NCBI GenBank assembly: GCA_035772405.1
Contig: JAYKKM010000056.1
Span: forward strand, 1-64,000
DNA length: 64,000 nucleotides
Source: Chrysogorgia sp. JL179-B06
Lineage: Eukaryota; Cnidaria; Anthozoa; Scleralcyonacea; Chrysogorgiidae
Direction: 5' to 3'
Part shown: piece by piece, positions 32,888-44,496 of the stretch
Position numbering within the stretch: position 1 is the stretch's first letter
Layout of the letters: every line of letters begins with the position of its first letter
The notes under the pieces: model-generated
What the model was told of the DNA's origin: nothing
The model's database searches: none
The model's input: only the letters and a program-made list of their open reading frames with translations
Program-made: the position numbers and the translations under genes

Positions 32888-35079
32888 TCCAAGACCTGCT
32901 AGAGCGATGCCAAGAGAAAGGTATCGTTTTGAACGCCACCAAGATCCAATTAAGATGCACTGAAGTGCAGTACATGGGACACTTAGTATCGGCTGACGGA
33001 TTGAAAGCAGATCCCAACAAAGTGAAAGCGATCCAAGAAATGCCAGCACCCACCGACAAGCAGGGCGTACAGAGACTTTTGGGAATGGCAAACTACGTGC
33101 AGCGCTTCACACCAAAGCTTCGCACCAAAGCTCTCAGAGATCACTGCCCCACTACGAGACCTTATCAAGAAAGAAAACGAGTTCACATGGGACGAAACAG
33201 TACATGGTCACGCGCTCGAAGAGACAAAGAGTTCTTTCAGAGGCCCATGTGTTGAAGTATTTTGATCCAGCAACTAACACAGTTCTACAATGTGATGCAT
33301 CCATGAGAGGGTTGGGCGCCTGCCTAATGCAGAATGGACACCCAATCGCCTATGCCTCAAGATCCTTGACTCCTACAGAAGTGAACTATGCCCAAATAGA
33401 AAAGGAGATGTTGGCGATAGTGTTCGGGATGGAGAAATTCTCAACATACGTTTATGGAAGAAAGGTCTTGGTGGAATCGGACCACAAACCGTTGGAGTCA
33501 ATCTTTAAGAAGAGCCTGCTAAGCGCACCGAAAAGGCTACAGCGAATGCTACTCCGACTACAACGGTTCGAGTTTGAAGTTGTTTATAAGCAAGGAACGC
33601 ACGTGTACATGGCAGATACACTGAGCAGAGCATATCTACCCTACGGCGAAGAAGAACCAATGGAAGGCGGAGACATCATGGTAATCGACTCGAGATCAAC
33701 GACAGAGAAGGACGTTGAACAGATCAACATGCTACAACATGTTGTAGTAAATGAAGAAATGCAGATGCGCCTACAACGAAGCACTCAAGAAGACGAAGTC
33801 ATGCACGCTCTGGCAGAGGTTATCAAGTCAGGATGGCCTGATAAGAAAGAAGATCTAAAACAAGAACTACATGACTACTTTCCATTTAGAGAAGAACTCT
33901 CACTGCAAGATGGTGCGATTCTGAAAGGTGAACGAATTGTGATCCCTCGCAACATGAGAAACGAACTGACGGAAACACTGCACTCAAGTCATCTTGGAAT
34001 ACAAGGATCGTTACGCAGAGCTAGAGAAGCGTGGTACTGGCCGAGAATGAACAAGGAAATTGAAGAGTATATCTCGAAATGCAGTGTTTGCAATACGTTT
34101 TGCAGCAAGCAGCAGAAGGAGCCCATGATCAGCCACGCCATACCCTCAACACCTTGGGAGTCTATATCTAGTGATTTGTTCGAGTTCAATGGCAGAGACT
34201 ATCTAGTGACGACCGACAGTTACTCTAACTTCCCCGAAGTTGATCGTCTACATGAAAAGACAGCCAAGGAAGTGATCACTAAACTCAAGAATCAAATGGC
34301 GAGGCATGGAATACCTCAGACGTTAATGAGTGACAACGGCCCACAATTTAACTCAAGAGAGTGTAGTCAATTTGCGGAGAAGTACCAATTTGAACACATC
34401 ACAAGTTCACCCACAGTCAAACGGAAAAGCAGAGAACTCCGTACGGACAGTTAAACGAATAATGCAGAAGGCATTAGAAGCCGACACAGATCCGTACTTA
34501 GCACTGCTAGATTTCCGAAATACCCCATCGGAGATGCTGGGAAGTTCACCATCACAGCGACTGTTTGGAAGAAGGACCAGAACACGGTTACCAATAACAA
34601 GTAAGCTTCTCAAGCCAGAAACTGTCACAAATACCAGTCCGAAGCTGAAACAAAGCAAGGCAAAACAAGCCTTCTACTACGATAAGGGTGCAAAAGAGAA
34701 ACCGTCAGAGTCCAGCCAAACAAGGGAGAGTCAAAATGGGTCAAGGCTACAGTAAACCGACAAGTGGACGTCAGATCATATGAAGTAACTACAGGCAACG
34801 GCATACCAAAAATGGCATACCATTGAAGAAGAAACACCTACACAAACATCAACGCCACCGCGCAACAATGAAGACTTTGTAAACCCAGTAATGGACAACT
34901 ACCTTCCCAGAATCACAGAAGATACTCCACAAGTTGTCATACCATGTAATCAGGAAGCATCCGCTACACAAGATGGTCCTGTTGAGCGACAATATTCCCC
35001 TGTGAGACGACAAACCAGACGTGGTTGGGAAATCAAGACCCCAACGTATCTAAAAGATTATGTGACCGCAGACCAATAA
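32875..35079 (+). pseudogene. gypsy Pol remnant: RT end, RNase H, integrase
   Basis: The RT C-terminal part has 'YMGHLVSADGLKADPNKVKAI'. After a break near 33,130 the frame 33,204-34,454 has RNase H ('LQCDASMRGLGACLMQ', 'VESDHKPLESIF'), the H2C2 zinc finger ('HLGIQGSLRRAREAWYWP...CSVCNTFC') and integrase Asp residues in 'SSDLF' and 'MSDNGPQFNS'. The third catalytic residue lies in 'QSNGKAENSV' in the next frame (34,330-34,755), so there is a break near 34,415. A C-terminal piece follows at 34,891-35,079. Three or more breaks make it inactive. Confidence 0.9.
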
Positions 35080-35193
35080 CTGACTATATAGACAGTCAGG
35101 ACAAAATCAACAAAACCAACAATAGTTATTCTTATATTCATATTATAGTTACATGACTGATTTCTTTAGTCTATTATGTTTTAGGAAGGGAGA

Positions 35194-35373
35194 TGTGACG
35201 ATATTAGCGAGCATGAACGCATGATCACGCAACTACCTCTACCCCCTAGGGGGATTGGCAAACTATTAAGCCCCGGATGTTAGTTCGTAAAGACACATGT
35301 TACTTTACTGTTTGGAATAAAGATCAAGAGAAAATACTTATCCGTAGTTGTTGAATGAGAACGAAACAATACA
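35194..35373 (+). repeat. 3' LTR of the gypsy element
   Basis: 180 bp beginning TGTGACGATATTAGC directly after the polypurine tract and ending ...AACAATACA, the TG...CA termini of LTRs. There is only one copy here, so the length is inferred from the termini. Confidence 0.75.
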
Positions 35374-35755
35374 TAGCTGCGCAAAGAAGTCAGGTCAAGA
35401 TTAGTGTGCTGCTTATGGCAGCAATTAAACTACGTTAGTTTTACTGTAGTGCTTGAATTGGCCAAAATACGGAAAACAATTAATATAATTAAACAACAAC
35501 AAAAATAGCCTATTTCATATGATAAAATAATAATTCATTGTGGACATTACATTTTTGGTTTGGTAAGCAGAAAGTTATCCAGTGTCACAGGAAATTTGTT
35601 CCCCGCCAATTTGTCCCTCTGGGCTAAATTTCATAGGAAGTACGGAAACTATCCGAATCAAATGTTCGAAAGTCGCCAAGGCCATGATACTTGGCGAAGA
35701 ACTTCGTTCATCAATGTGTGCTGAGGTTGTTCATGCTTCCGAATTCTAACTTAGA
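35374..35755. other. no gene seen
   Basis: No coding or repeat structure that I can support. Confidence 0.4.
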
Positions 35756-36112
35756 TTTCAGTGAGCAAAATGAAACGGCGTTCTCTGATTAAAAATATTT
35801 TATTTCGAGCTTTCGACCACCAGTCTGTGGTCTTTAACATGACGAAGATTAATGGAAAATAAAGTGTGGTTACAATATATATAAGTAACTATGAATAACT
35901 TAAAACGAAAATAGAAAATGACAACTAGTAATATGTACATAAATTAATTCTTACGAACAAACACCGCAATTAATTTATGCATATTACTAGTTGTCATTTT
36001 CGATTTCCGTTTTAAGTTATTATAGTTATGTATATATATTGTAACCACACTTTATTTTCCACTTAAATTTCCACAGCTCGAAATAAAATATTTTGGATCA
36101 GAGAACGCCGTT
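35756..36112. repeat. 357-bp inverted repeat
   Basis: Arms at 35,766-35,950 and 35,968-36,112 share AATATTTTATTTCGAGCT, TAAAGTGTGGTTACAATATA and AAATGACAACTAGTAATATG as inverted words. The left arm alone carries the CGAGCTTTCGACCACCAGTC stretch. Confidence 0.85.
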
Positions 36113-36338
36113 CCATTATACTGTACATAGAATTGTCTTCAAGAAATTATTTACCTCAACTTTGTGAAAATTCAGTGGACAATGGAAATAATTTGTGTGC
36201 CATTGATAACCATAATATTTGGTATGATATTACAAGTTCTTTGGGAAAATAAAATACAGTGGTTACAGTGGACCGTGGTGTATTCCCGAATGACAATTAC
36301 AGTATAATATGGAGTTGTGGACATGTCCAATGAACTAA

Positions 36339-36526
36339 TACATCACAAAGATCTCCTTGAAACTTGAAAGTATTGCATTCTCAACAAGTCGAAGTTAGAC
36401 GATATAAATAATCATGTTTATTTATTTGGTCATACATCACAAAGATCTCCTTGAAACTTGAAAGTATTGCATTCTCAACAAGTCGAAGTTAGACGATATA
36501 AATAATCATGTTTATTTATTTGGTCA
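36339..36526. repeat. 94-bp tandem duplication, two exact-looking copies
   Basis: 36,339-36,432 and 36,433-36,526 both start near ATACATCACAAAGATCTCC and end TTATTTATTTGGTCA; I see no difference apart from the first base. Confidence 0.9.
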
Positions 36527-37850
36527 GCGCCTATTTGTTTAGCGCAGTGCTTTGCCATAACATATCAAACACTCGCAATTCCACTGATAGCTTTGACAGA
36601 GTAAAAAGCATGATTTATAGTGCAGGCAATGATATATCAGAAATTTGTTTACCAATCACCAACTACATACTGTAGTCATAATGTATACTGTGTATACAAT
36701 CAAAAGCCTTGCCAATTATATTCAGATAAGTGATAGTCATTTGTAATTGTCAGCTGTATTTAAATATAATTAAAATAATTGAAAAAATGTGTACTTCATT
36801 TTGGAAATTTTATAAAAAATTAGGCTTCCCATGACTTTTGAGGCAGCACTTCCCTTGCGATAGTAACTTCTAGTATTATATATATAGTACGTTGTGCATT
36901 ATTAAAGACATAACAAAGCAAAATTGATCATCTTTATTATACTCCCTTCCCGAAGGTAACCTGAACTTTCTATTCAATTTTTCAATTAAAGTTGTAAATA
37001 CTGACAGAAAGTTTTAGAAACTTGGTTTCAGTAGTAGCTTCTTGGTTTCTGTGCATTTTCTTACGTTTAATGTGTGTTAAGATGAAGTAAAGCTGAGAAA
37101 GACTCGAGGGATTGAGAAAGACTTACAATTTTGAAAATTAAGCAAAATTCGATTTGTTTTCAAACAGATTTCAACCTTGGTGGGGAATGTGAATAGAAGC
37201 GTATGTTACCTATTATTTTTACCTATTTATTTTAAATATGTGGTGAAAATGTATCAATTTTTATATTAATGGAAAAGGCGAGATAATTAGGGATGAACAG
37301 ATTGTTCATGTTTGGATGGTCACCTACGTAAACTGTGACGATACAGATATCCTGGGGAACGAATTTAAAGTTGACATTAAGCAAGTGATTCAGCAATTCA
37401 GCTGGATGAAATTTTTGGATGCAGCATTGCCTGTTTAATGTCAATTTCTATCAGTCAATCATGATGTTGGCAGGTTCCATATTCGATCCAAATCGCTGGT
37501 AAGCATATAGCCACATAATGGTTTTTGAATCACATACAGAGGAGCTGTTCCATATTGAACTTTTTTTAGTTTTTATGCTCAATGTTGGCGTACGATCATG
37601 TAAACGGTTCCATGAATACCCATCAATACCAAAAAGCATCAATAGTTAATTTCACAGAACTATAATTAGTTATAATTATTTTATTCATTATGTTTCGATT
37701 AATATTGTGCTGTTAAAGTTATCAATCTCAATGTAGATAGATGTTGGTTGCATCCAACATTTTGGATTTAGTAAAAAATGTTAGCTCTCCTTTAACCAAA
37801 CTAAGAATCTCGGTGCTTTCACCTAAAATATCCCGAACTATTTATATTTT
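36527..37850. other. no gene supported
   Basis: About 1.3 kb of AT-rich DNA. Two minus-strand open frames (37,642-37,451 and 37,444-37,232) follow each other closely and could be remains of one protein, but I recognise no motif in them. Confidence 0.35.
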
Positions 37851-37853
37851 AGA

Positions 37854-38089
37854 TGCATGTCCAGCTCCAATGGCTAGAGGTGCACCAGGATCCTGAAAAT
37901 CCACAACAATCGATATGATTTCAAAGATGCTTGGATCAAAAGTAGAGTCTCAAGCAACTGAGGACAATCACTTCTTTGTAAGACTACCGTCCCTTTATGT
38001 TGGGATGATCCAAGATATCCCTCGAGTGTCAAGGCAGTACTTGCTGGATCCTTTGATTCCAAAAGGAAAAGAATGAAGGACGAAGGAGG
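37854..38089 (+). pseudogene. exon-like fragment with 'VPLCWDDPRYPSSV'
   Basis: An acceptor-like TATTTTAG precedes 37,854 and a donor-like GGAG/GTAATT follows 38,089. The frame between has one TGA near 37,960 and reads 'DFKDAWIKSRVSSN', then 'LLCKTTVPLCWDDPRYPSSV'. It resembles uncharacterised repeat-family proteins of cnidarians. Function unknown and support weak. Confidence 0.3.
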
Positions 38090-38102
38090 TAATTTTAATT
38101 AC

Positions 38103-38157
38103 ATATTACTTCACCTTCACCTAATAAAATTTATTAGGTGAAGGTGAAGTAATATGA
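38103..38157. repeat. nearly perfect palindrome, 26-27-bp arms
   Basis: ATATTACTTCACCTTCACCT... is followed with almost no spacer by its reverse complement. Confidence 0.9.
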
Positions 38158-38500
38158 GCAACAAATTGTTTCAACATTGTGTTGCAAATTAAATAGCGTG
38201 CATCCAACCTTAAACATTGTCATGCAACAATGATTTTTTTGTTGCAATTAAGTTGGATCAGTATACTTTCAGTTTGTGACAATGTTTAAGGTGGGTGGTA
38301 ATACATACAACAAACAACACTACTGCCACACATCGCCACACATAGCGCAGTTAACCGGGCTAGCCCACTTTATATATAAAACGCATGTTTTAACATTTCG
38401 ATTAGATCTCGATTAGATCTCGATTAGATTTCCATTTCGATTAGATTTCGGTTTACCGGGCTGGGAATTTATAACGCATGTGTTGTCGTTTCATTTCAAA
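38158..38500. other. no gene seen; short tandem repeat
   Basis: No gene. 38,397-38,450 contains about five near copies of TCGATTAGAT(CT). Confidence 0.5.
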
Positions 38501-38504
38501 CAAA

Positions 38505-39005
38505 GATGGCGGACAAAAATGTTGCTTCAGCCAAGCCAAAGCGAAAAAGGAAGACTGTTCCAAAAGAAACCGATGGTGTGATTTAAATGGGACATGCACA
38601 TGATCAGTCGTCTGCTCCAATCCTTGCTTGGCTATAAATCGCAAATGGAGTACCGAAATTTCGATTTCAATGCCGATAAAACCAAGCAATACGAAGCTGT
38701 GGGCGTGATGTTTCAAACCACAAGCGCACAAGTCATGAAAGTCCAGTTCCAAAATGTATTGCTAACAAACGAAAGGCAGCTTTCAGCTGCACAAAGAGAC
38801 AACTCTTCATGCAGGAAGGAAAAGAAGAAAAAGAGTTTAGACGTGAAATGTCTAAATCTTTCCAAGAATCAAATTCCATTTTTGCAGAATCTTTGAAGGC
38901 CATGAGTACATCAATGGTTGCTTTAGCATCTTCAATGCAAAGGTCAGTTGATATGTCTGATGGGGCAGAGATCTGCCTACCAACAACCACCTGTGACCCA
39001 GCCAT
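38505..39005 (+). pseudogene. Myb/SANT-like DNA-binding protein relic
   Basis: An ATG at 38,505 opens a Lys/Arg-rich start ('AKPKRKRKTVPK'). A frame change near 38,585 leads into 'MISRLLQSLLGYKSQMEYRN' and 'DKTKQYEAV', the spacing of a Myb/SANT-like trihelix domain. Another frame from 38,809 gives an acidic coiled coil ('EEKEFRREMSKSFQESNSIF'). Such proteins are the usual partner ORF of PIF/Harbinger elements and are also present as host genes. At least two breaks. Confidence 0.5.
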
Positions 39006-40337
39006 ATATGATGCCCAATGTTGTACAACTGTTACATTGAGCATCAAGGTGCATATGCGCCGGGAACACATCCTTTTGGGCAAGAAGAAGACACCCCAGC
39101 AAGTCGTACTTACTATCAATTCGATTGAACAAACTTTTATTAATTGTTGTGTTAACATTTGATTAATGCATATTATATACACTAGAATCCTAAACAAAAC
39201 GCAAAAGTATTAACTTTATAAGTGACACTATTAACATGCTCTTTATGTTTAGGTTTATTTTCAGTTTAAGGACAGCTCATTAGGGTGGCTCATATTGGGG
39301 TGACCCTTAAAATTGGAAGTGAGAATTTTACAGCTGCCACCTGTCAATCTATGCCGTTAATGGCGAAAACAGTGTGCAAAATATTTTTACAATTGAATAA
39401 TATTTAGGGGTGCCCCTCGAGCATTGAAATATCAGTAAAATATCGTCTAACTGACAAAATATAGAAAACAACAGTTTGAATCATCAGTCCATTCCGTAAC
39501 CAGCATTCTGAATAAATGGAAACAAACAAATATTCAATATCTTACAAAGTAAATATTTAAAAACATGCAGAACAAAGTTTTTGAAAAATCATGTTCATCA
39601 AAACCATCAAAATCTAACTCTGAATCGCTAGCGCTATCAAACAATAAATCACCCACTGGTGACAAAATTACTTTCGCTCGAAGATGGGCGCTTACCAGGT
39701 CAAACTACGCTATTCCAGATTGCCATATGAAAAATGTAAATTAGAGGGAAAAGTATAGTTTATTTGCTCATTATCGTATCGCCAAGCACTTAGTCATTTC
39801 CTTCATCTTCACAAAGTTGAAAAACAGACTGTTCGAGATTCCAGTCGACAAGCTATAGAAGCGATATCTGCGTTTTCGACAAAGGTTTCGTATACCTGTT
39901 TGTGCACCCAAACACACCATTAAACATACAAAACGCGAACAACCTTGGGACACAAGACCAAAGAAGCCGAATTCGTCGATCGACTTGATGACTTGTTTGA
40001 TATGGCCCATGCAGATGCCTTCACTATAATGACCAACCCTTTAGCATTCCTCGTCTCTCCGAGGCAGAAGGGTGGTCGGCGCAGTTCAATTGGTGCTGTA
40101 GATCAAGGGGAAACATGTCGGAAAGAACATGCCCATGAACGGAATGATATATAATTGATGCGCAAGAAAAGAAATCAAGGAGCTGGAAATTTTTAACAGA
40201 CTAGTCTTAGTGGCTAGGAGGTATCGTGCACCCACCGGAAATATACTTCTAATTACGTTTCTAGAAGGCAAAAGACATGTAGAATACGGTTTGCTATGTT
40301 AAAAAGTTCGTAAAATGTCCCACGTACCTTTTGTATG
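39006..40337. other. mostly no gene; one weak protein fragment
   Basis: At 39,829-40,160 the plus strand reads 'IEAISAFSTKV' and 'KTKEAEFVDRLDDLFDMAHADAF', which looks like a real conserved helical region in a decayed repeat-family gene, with frame changes. A minus-strand acidic stretch near 39,640 ('SASDSELDFDGFD') could be another remnant. The rest holds nothing I can support. Confidence 0.35.
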
Positions 40338-40705
40338 TATAATTTATGCAAATTAGGGCCGCCATTACCGACAAATGTTCTTTTGGCTATATCGTAGCCA
40401 ATATGCCAGATAACTGCTCTAACAATGTGTCTAGCCCTATGTTTTGTGGGTCAATTAACATGATAAAGTAATTTTGGGAGTGACCGTGTGTCTGTGTCAT
40501 GTAATTATGGAAATTAGGCCCGCCATTACCGAAAAATCGATTTTTCAGTATCTCAGCCAATTTTGCAAAACACTGCAAACAATTAGCTTGTACCTCCCCA
40601 TAAGGAGGGTCAGAGACCATAATGGCAGCAATGTTTTTGTCACAGTGTGTGTCTGTGCCATGAAATATGCAAATTAGGGCCGCCATTACAGAAAAACATT
40701 GATTT
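40338..40705. repeat. three degenerate tandem units of about 160 bp
   Basis: The word ATGxAAATTAGGxCCGCCATTAC recurs near 40,347, 40,507 and 40,667, each preceded by a TGTGTCTGTG-type tract in the later copies. Confidence 0.75.
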
Positions 40706-40821
40706 TACAATATATCGGTCAATATTACAGAAAGCAACACTATATACGCTTCTAGGACCCCAATTGTAGAGTCACAGTGTATAATATAACTATTCTTGAA
40801 ATGATCGTGCCCTGCAATCAG

Positions 40822-41262
40822 TCATGCAATATAACAGCATGGTTCTCTTGATGCATCACTCGTCATCATCACTGTCGATGCAGCTTTCGAGTTCAAACTC
40901 GTCTTCCCCCTCTTCATCTTCCTCGTCGTCACTACCTCGTCGTCACTACCAGGGTCAAGAAGATCAGCTAGAGCGGCTGGTAGCACAGCACTGCAGGAAC
41001 AAACAGGCTCCAACACTCCTCCATCAGTCTTCGTCCATCCCTGCCCATCGATTGGCATAGCTGGCTTGTATAATGCAACACGGTGGTTCACACGCTGGAT
41101 ATGCGGCTTCAGAGCAGAGTGACAGGGTGGAAGGCGAGCCAGGTCAACCTTGGACTTCGTAGTGAGCTTCTCGTCCTCCCCCACCATCCTGCGGCAACTG
41201 TTGAGCGTTCCTTCTCTTACGAACGGACTTGCCATTATATGTATATTTACGGTGGCGAACAA
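40822..41262 (-). pseudogene. C-terminal part of a transposon-linked protein family
   Basis: A 146-codon open frame includes 'LARLPPCHSALKPHIQRVNHRVALYKPA' and 'GWTKTDGGVLEPVCSCSAVLPAALADLL'. This 'LPPC...L..H..R.NY..A..K' layout is the C-terminal part of a repeat-associated protein family in cnidarians. The upstream portion is not seen, and the last 45 residues are Ser/Lys-rich and not conserved in appearance. Function unknown. Confidence 0.45.
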
Positions 41263-41339
41263 ATTGACATTGAACGTATTACAGAACGATTCGCCAGTGC
41301 AAAAACACTAAGAATACTGCTGTTATAGGTGTTCTAATC

Positions 41340-41865
41340 TATTAAAAGTGTTATGTTTTGAGTCTTACATCCAGAATTTTATGAAACCTCCTCCTACCCA
41401 AATGCAGGAGATGACATTCTAAATTCCAAAATTTAAAGGGGTAATTATGGGGGGGTGTCTGGCAGTCTGAGTTATGCCCTGGACCTCCCTAGAAATTTCG
41501 TGCAGTTTCGGCATTCGCTGCTACCCCTCTCACAGTCCTAGCTATGCCACTGGTACACATTCAAAGTAAGCAACATGGGTTGCACAAGGAAAAATGGCAA
41601 AACCTGTATTCTAATTTTTTAAATGACAAAATTTAAGTAGAGATGCACTGATATAAATTGTGAAATCAGGAAATATTGGTATCTTGACATTTTTCTTTTC
41701 AATACCCAATTTGTGTATTTACTTGGTTACACAAAGCAAAAATCAAAATTATAACAAATAAGATCTATTTGAGAGCATATTTGATGTTGTAAGCTTTATA
41801 TGTCAAGGCACATGCAATGGTCTTCGCTTCCAATATACTTTTTACGGACTCTTCTCACAATTTAT
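41340..41865. other. no gene seen
   Basis: No coding region or repeat structure that I can support. Confidence 0.4.
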
Positions 41866-41867
<2 letters not shown>

Positions 41868-41903
<36 letters not shown>

Positions 41904-42245
41904 CTACAGACGGTACCGTTTCGGCCTTTTGGACCTCATCAGTGTAGTGCTGATGAGCAGGATGAAGGTAACTGCTATTTACAGTCACCCTTGATGCCAC
42001 ACAAATGTGGGACATCAAAAACCATGCCAGAGTGCCTATATATATATACCAAGACAAATTTTCGGATAAAATGCTGGCTAAGGATAAGAGTGCCCAATTC
42101 TGTAAACGGTAGAGCAGGACGGTATATAGTATAAGCTTAAAACTTTGTTGTCGCTACTCGGAGTTTCACACTTTACACGATCATCAGGCAACTAATTATA
42201 TCACGATTCGAGTATTCCTTTTATACAGTATGAACGTCATGGGAG
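41868..42245. repeat. AT microsatellite and Penelope-like tails
   Basis: (TA)n at 41,872-41,902 is followed by ACAGACGGTACCGTTTCGGC...CTCATCAG and, at 42,145-42,190, by GTCGCTACTCGGAGTTTCAC...GATCATCAGGC. Such CGAAAC/GATGA words occur in Penelope-like ends and related short elements. Confidence 0.45.
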
Positions 42246-42249
42246 AGAA

Positions 42250-43335
42250 TGTTGATGAGTTTCCCTTTCTTCTTCCCACGGTTTTGGCTGTTCGCATAAA
42301 ATTTATTTTCATGGCGGCATTTTGACACTATCTTGGCTCTTTTGTTTAATATATATATAAGTTACTATTACAAATCCTCAATTTTCATTGGCTATGCACA
42401 TTACTACAGTAATGTATTCTATAACAATTCACCCTTGTTGACTATCCCAGGTCATAGAAAACTGTTAAATATTACATAAACTTCTCTATCAGTGAGTACA
42501 CCACATTAGTTTGTTAATAAATAATGGTTAGCCGTTAGGCTGTAGAAAATGTACATACACTATGATACTATATCATATATGAATACATTAGGTAACTAAA
42601 GTAGAAGCACATGTTATAACTTATAAGTGATAACCAAAAAAATAGAGCCAAAATGAAAATCAGTCAGAGTAAAAGACAAATGTTAACAAATAAATAATGA
42701 TGTAAAGTCAGGGTTAAAAAATGAAAATTGATAACAGCTGCTTGGAACCCATCAAAATTGTCCAATTGCCACAAACGTCTGTACACTTGCTTCGTAATTC
42801 TTTAAAAAATATATACAGTATTACTGTGTAAGTCTGTACAGGCTACAGCCCCAGCTTCAAGAGCCACCATGCAGGCTATGATGTCAAAGATCTGACCTGA
42901 AGAAGGACGTGGCACAGAAAAAGCAGCTGTTTAGAGTTTAAAATTACCATGCGTTGCAATATGCATGACACCCAACTGTTAAGAGAAGCACCATGGTCTT
43001 CAGTTTTCAGCATGTTTAAATAAAACGTTGCAATTTATTTGAATGGCAGCTATCAGAAGCACCATAGAAAAAATATTATATATGAAAAAAGACGGCGGTC
43101 AGTCGTTTGGGCTGCTGTATCTCATGCAGACTAACAAATTCTTACAATCGGTGGGATCACTATCAGCCATGACTTTCTAAATACGCAAATTATATGCACA
43201 ACAAGACAAGATGGTTTAATAGTTGAAGACGAACAAGCAAATGTATCTGGGTATTATTGACAAAATATACTTCCATATCACTACAAATCCAGGTTGGAAA
43301 AGAAAAAATATCAAAATTATAAAAAGCAAATTGAC
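42250..43335. other. no gene seen
   Basis: About 1.1 kb of AT-rich DNA. It lies downstream of the exon at 43,339 on the minus strand and may be its intron. Confidence 0.4.
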
Positions 43336-43338
43336 GTA

Positions 43339-43603
43339 CCCGACATTGCGCTGGCACACGAACTCGCTTTTTGTTCAAAGATCCATTTTCGCTTGACGAA
43401 CCGACCGCATCAAGTTTTCGTTCCAGCTTCTCTAATGCCGCTTTATTTTCTGTATCGTGCTTCTTAATATCTTCTTGCAATGATTGGTTCTGAACGTTGA
43501 GCTGTCGGTTAGCTTGCATCACCTCTTCAAGGAGAACCAAGACTTGGTCATGAATTTGGCTTCTTTGAATTGGAGCTGCATCACCATTAGCATTGCTTGA
43601 CAT
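43339..43603 (-). CDS. first exon of an unknown coiled-coil protein
   Basis: The ATG at 43,603 begins an 88-codon exon ending at a good donor (CGG/GTACGT at 43,339). Residues 18-70 form a clear coiled coil ('VLVLLEEVMQANRQLNVQNQ', then Lys/Glu-rich heptads), followed by 'KKRVRVPAQCR'. I found no second exon on the minus strand down to 42 kb. A host gene or a transposon partner gene are both possible. Confidence 0.45.
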
Positions 43604-44042
43604 CTCTTATGCTTTTAGATAGGTCACAATGGGTTACAATCTGACTTTTGAAATGACAGACGGTCTTACAAATGGAATTATAATCGACACAATGATCGCG
43701 GCACGAAAAGACGAAGAGTGACCGTAGCGCTTGTGCGTATCAAAATATATTAAAGAAAATAAAGCTTGGATTTGTACGGCAGGATTACTTAAACCAGCAT
43801 TGGTGAACAATGTTCCGCTGTCCCAGGAAATTTGCCCCCCCCAAAAAAAAAATGCCCCCCCATGTTTTTTGGTGTTGAAAACTTATAATCTTCTACTTTT
43901 TGCTGTTCTGTTTAGTTACACGAACATTGTAGAATGTGTCTTGTTTTAGTTAATACAGCAGCACAATGAAAGACTCGCCACAGCATTCTGATATAAACAA
44001 AAAAATCGAATGCATATTTCAAATATAAATGAAAGGTTAATG

Positions 44043-44092
44043 TAAGTAAACGTTTGAACATTGAACAAGAGTTCAATGTTCAAACGTTTACT
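44043..44092. repeat. palindrome with about 22-bp arms
   Basis: AGTAAACGTTTGAACATTGA is followed after a short loop by its reverse complement. Confidence 0.85.
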
Positions 44093-44289
44093 GTAAATAA
44101 AGGTCTAAACTGAACCTGGTACTCTCGTCCTTTACAACAGCAAAAGCATTTCGCGTAAACAAAGCACAATCGTCAATAGTTAGAAGACTTGCGAAAGAAT
44201 TCTGACAAACGAAACTCGAAAGGGCGAAAAGCACGATCCCAGAAGGCAAAACCGAATGAAAATTTTAGGCAAAACAAAAAATTAATGGT

Positions 44290-44490
44290 TTTTGTCGTGG
44301 TCCAGCCTTCGGTCAACATACATGCCGAGGTACATGCTGAGGTACATGCCATTCATAATAGGGACATTAAGATTGGCGTTTATCCTATTTACCTCAAACC
44401 GCAAACCACGGTTCGAGGTTAGACGTTAATCGTAATAGGGACACTAAGATTGGCGTTTGATTAATTTACCGCAAACCTCAAATTAAAAAA
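44290..44490. repeat. direct repeats upstream of the Harbinger transposase
   Basis: AATAGGGACATTAAGATTGG occurs near 44,358 and, with one change, near 44,434. CCGAGGTACATGC/TGAGGTACATGC is also doubled near 44,325. This may be the element's subterminal region. Confidence 0.5.
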
Positions 44491-44496
44491 AACAAA

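Larger units (their letters stand above)
32875..35373 (+). mobile_element. 5'-truncated Ty3/gypsy retrotransposon with 3' LTR
   Basis: The element starts abruptly inside the RT, keeps RNase H and integrase, and ends with a polypurine tract (AGGAAGGGAGA, 35,183-35,193) and an LTR. The 5' LTR, gag, protease and RT core are missing. The left junction lies in the OTU gene. Confidence 0.9.
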
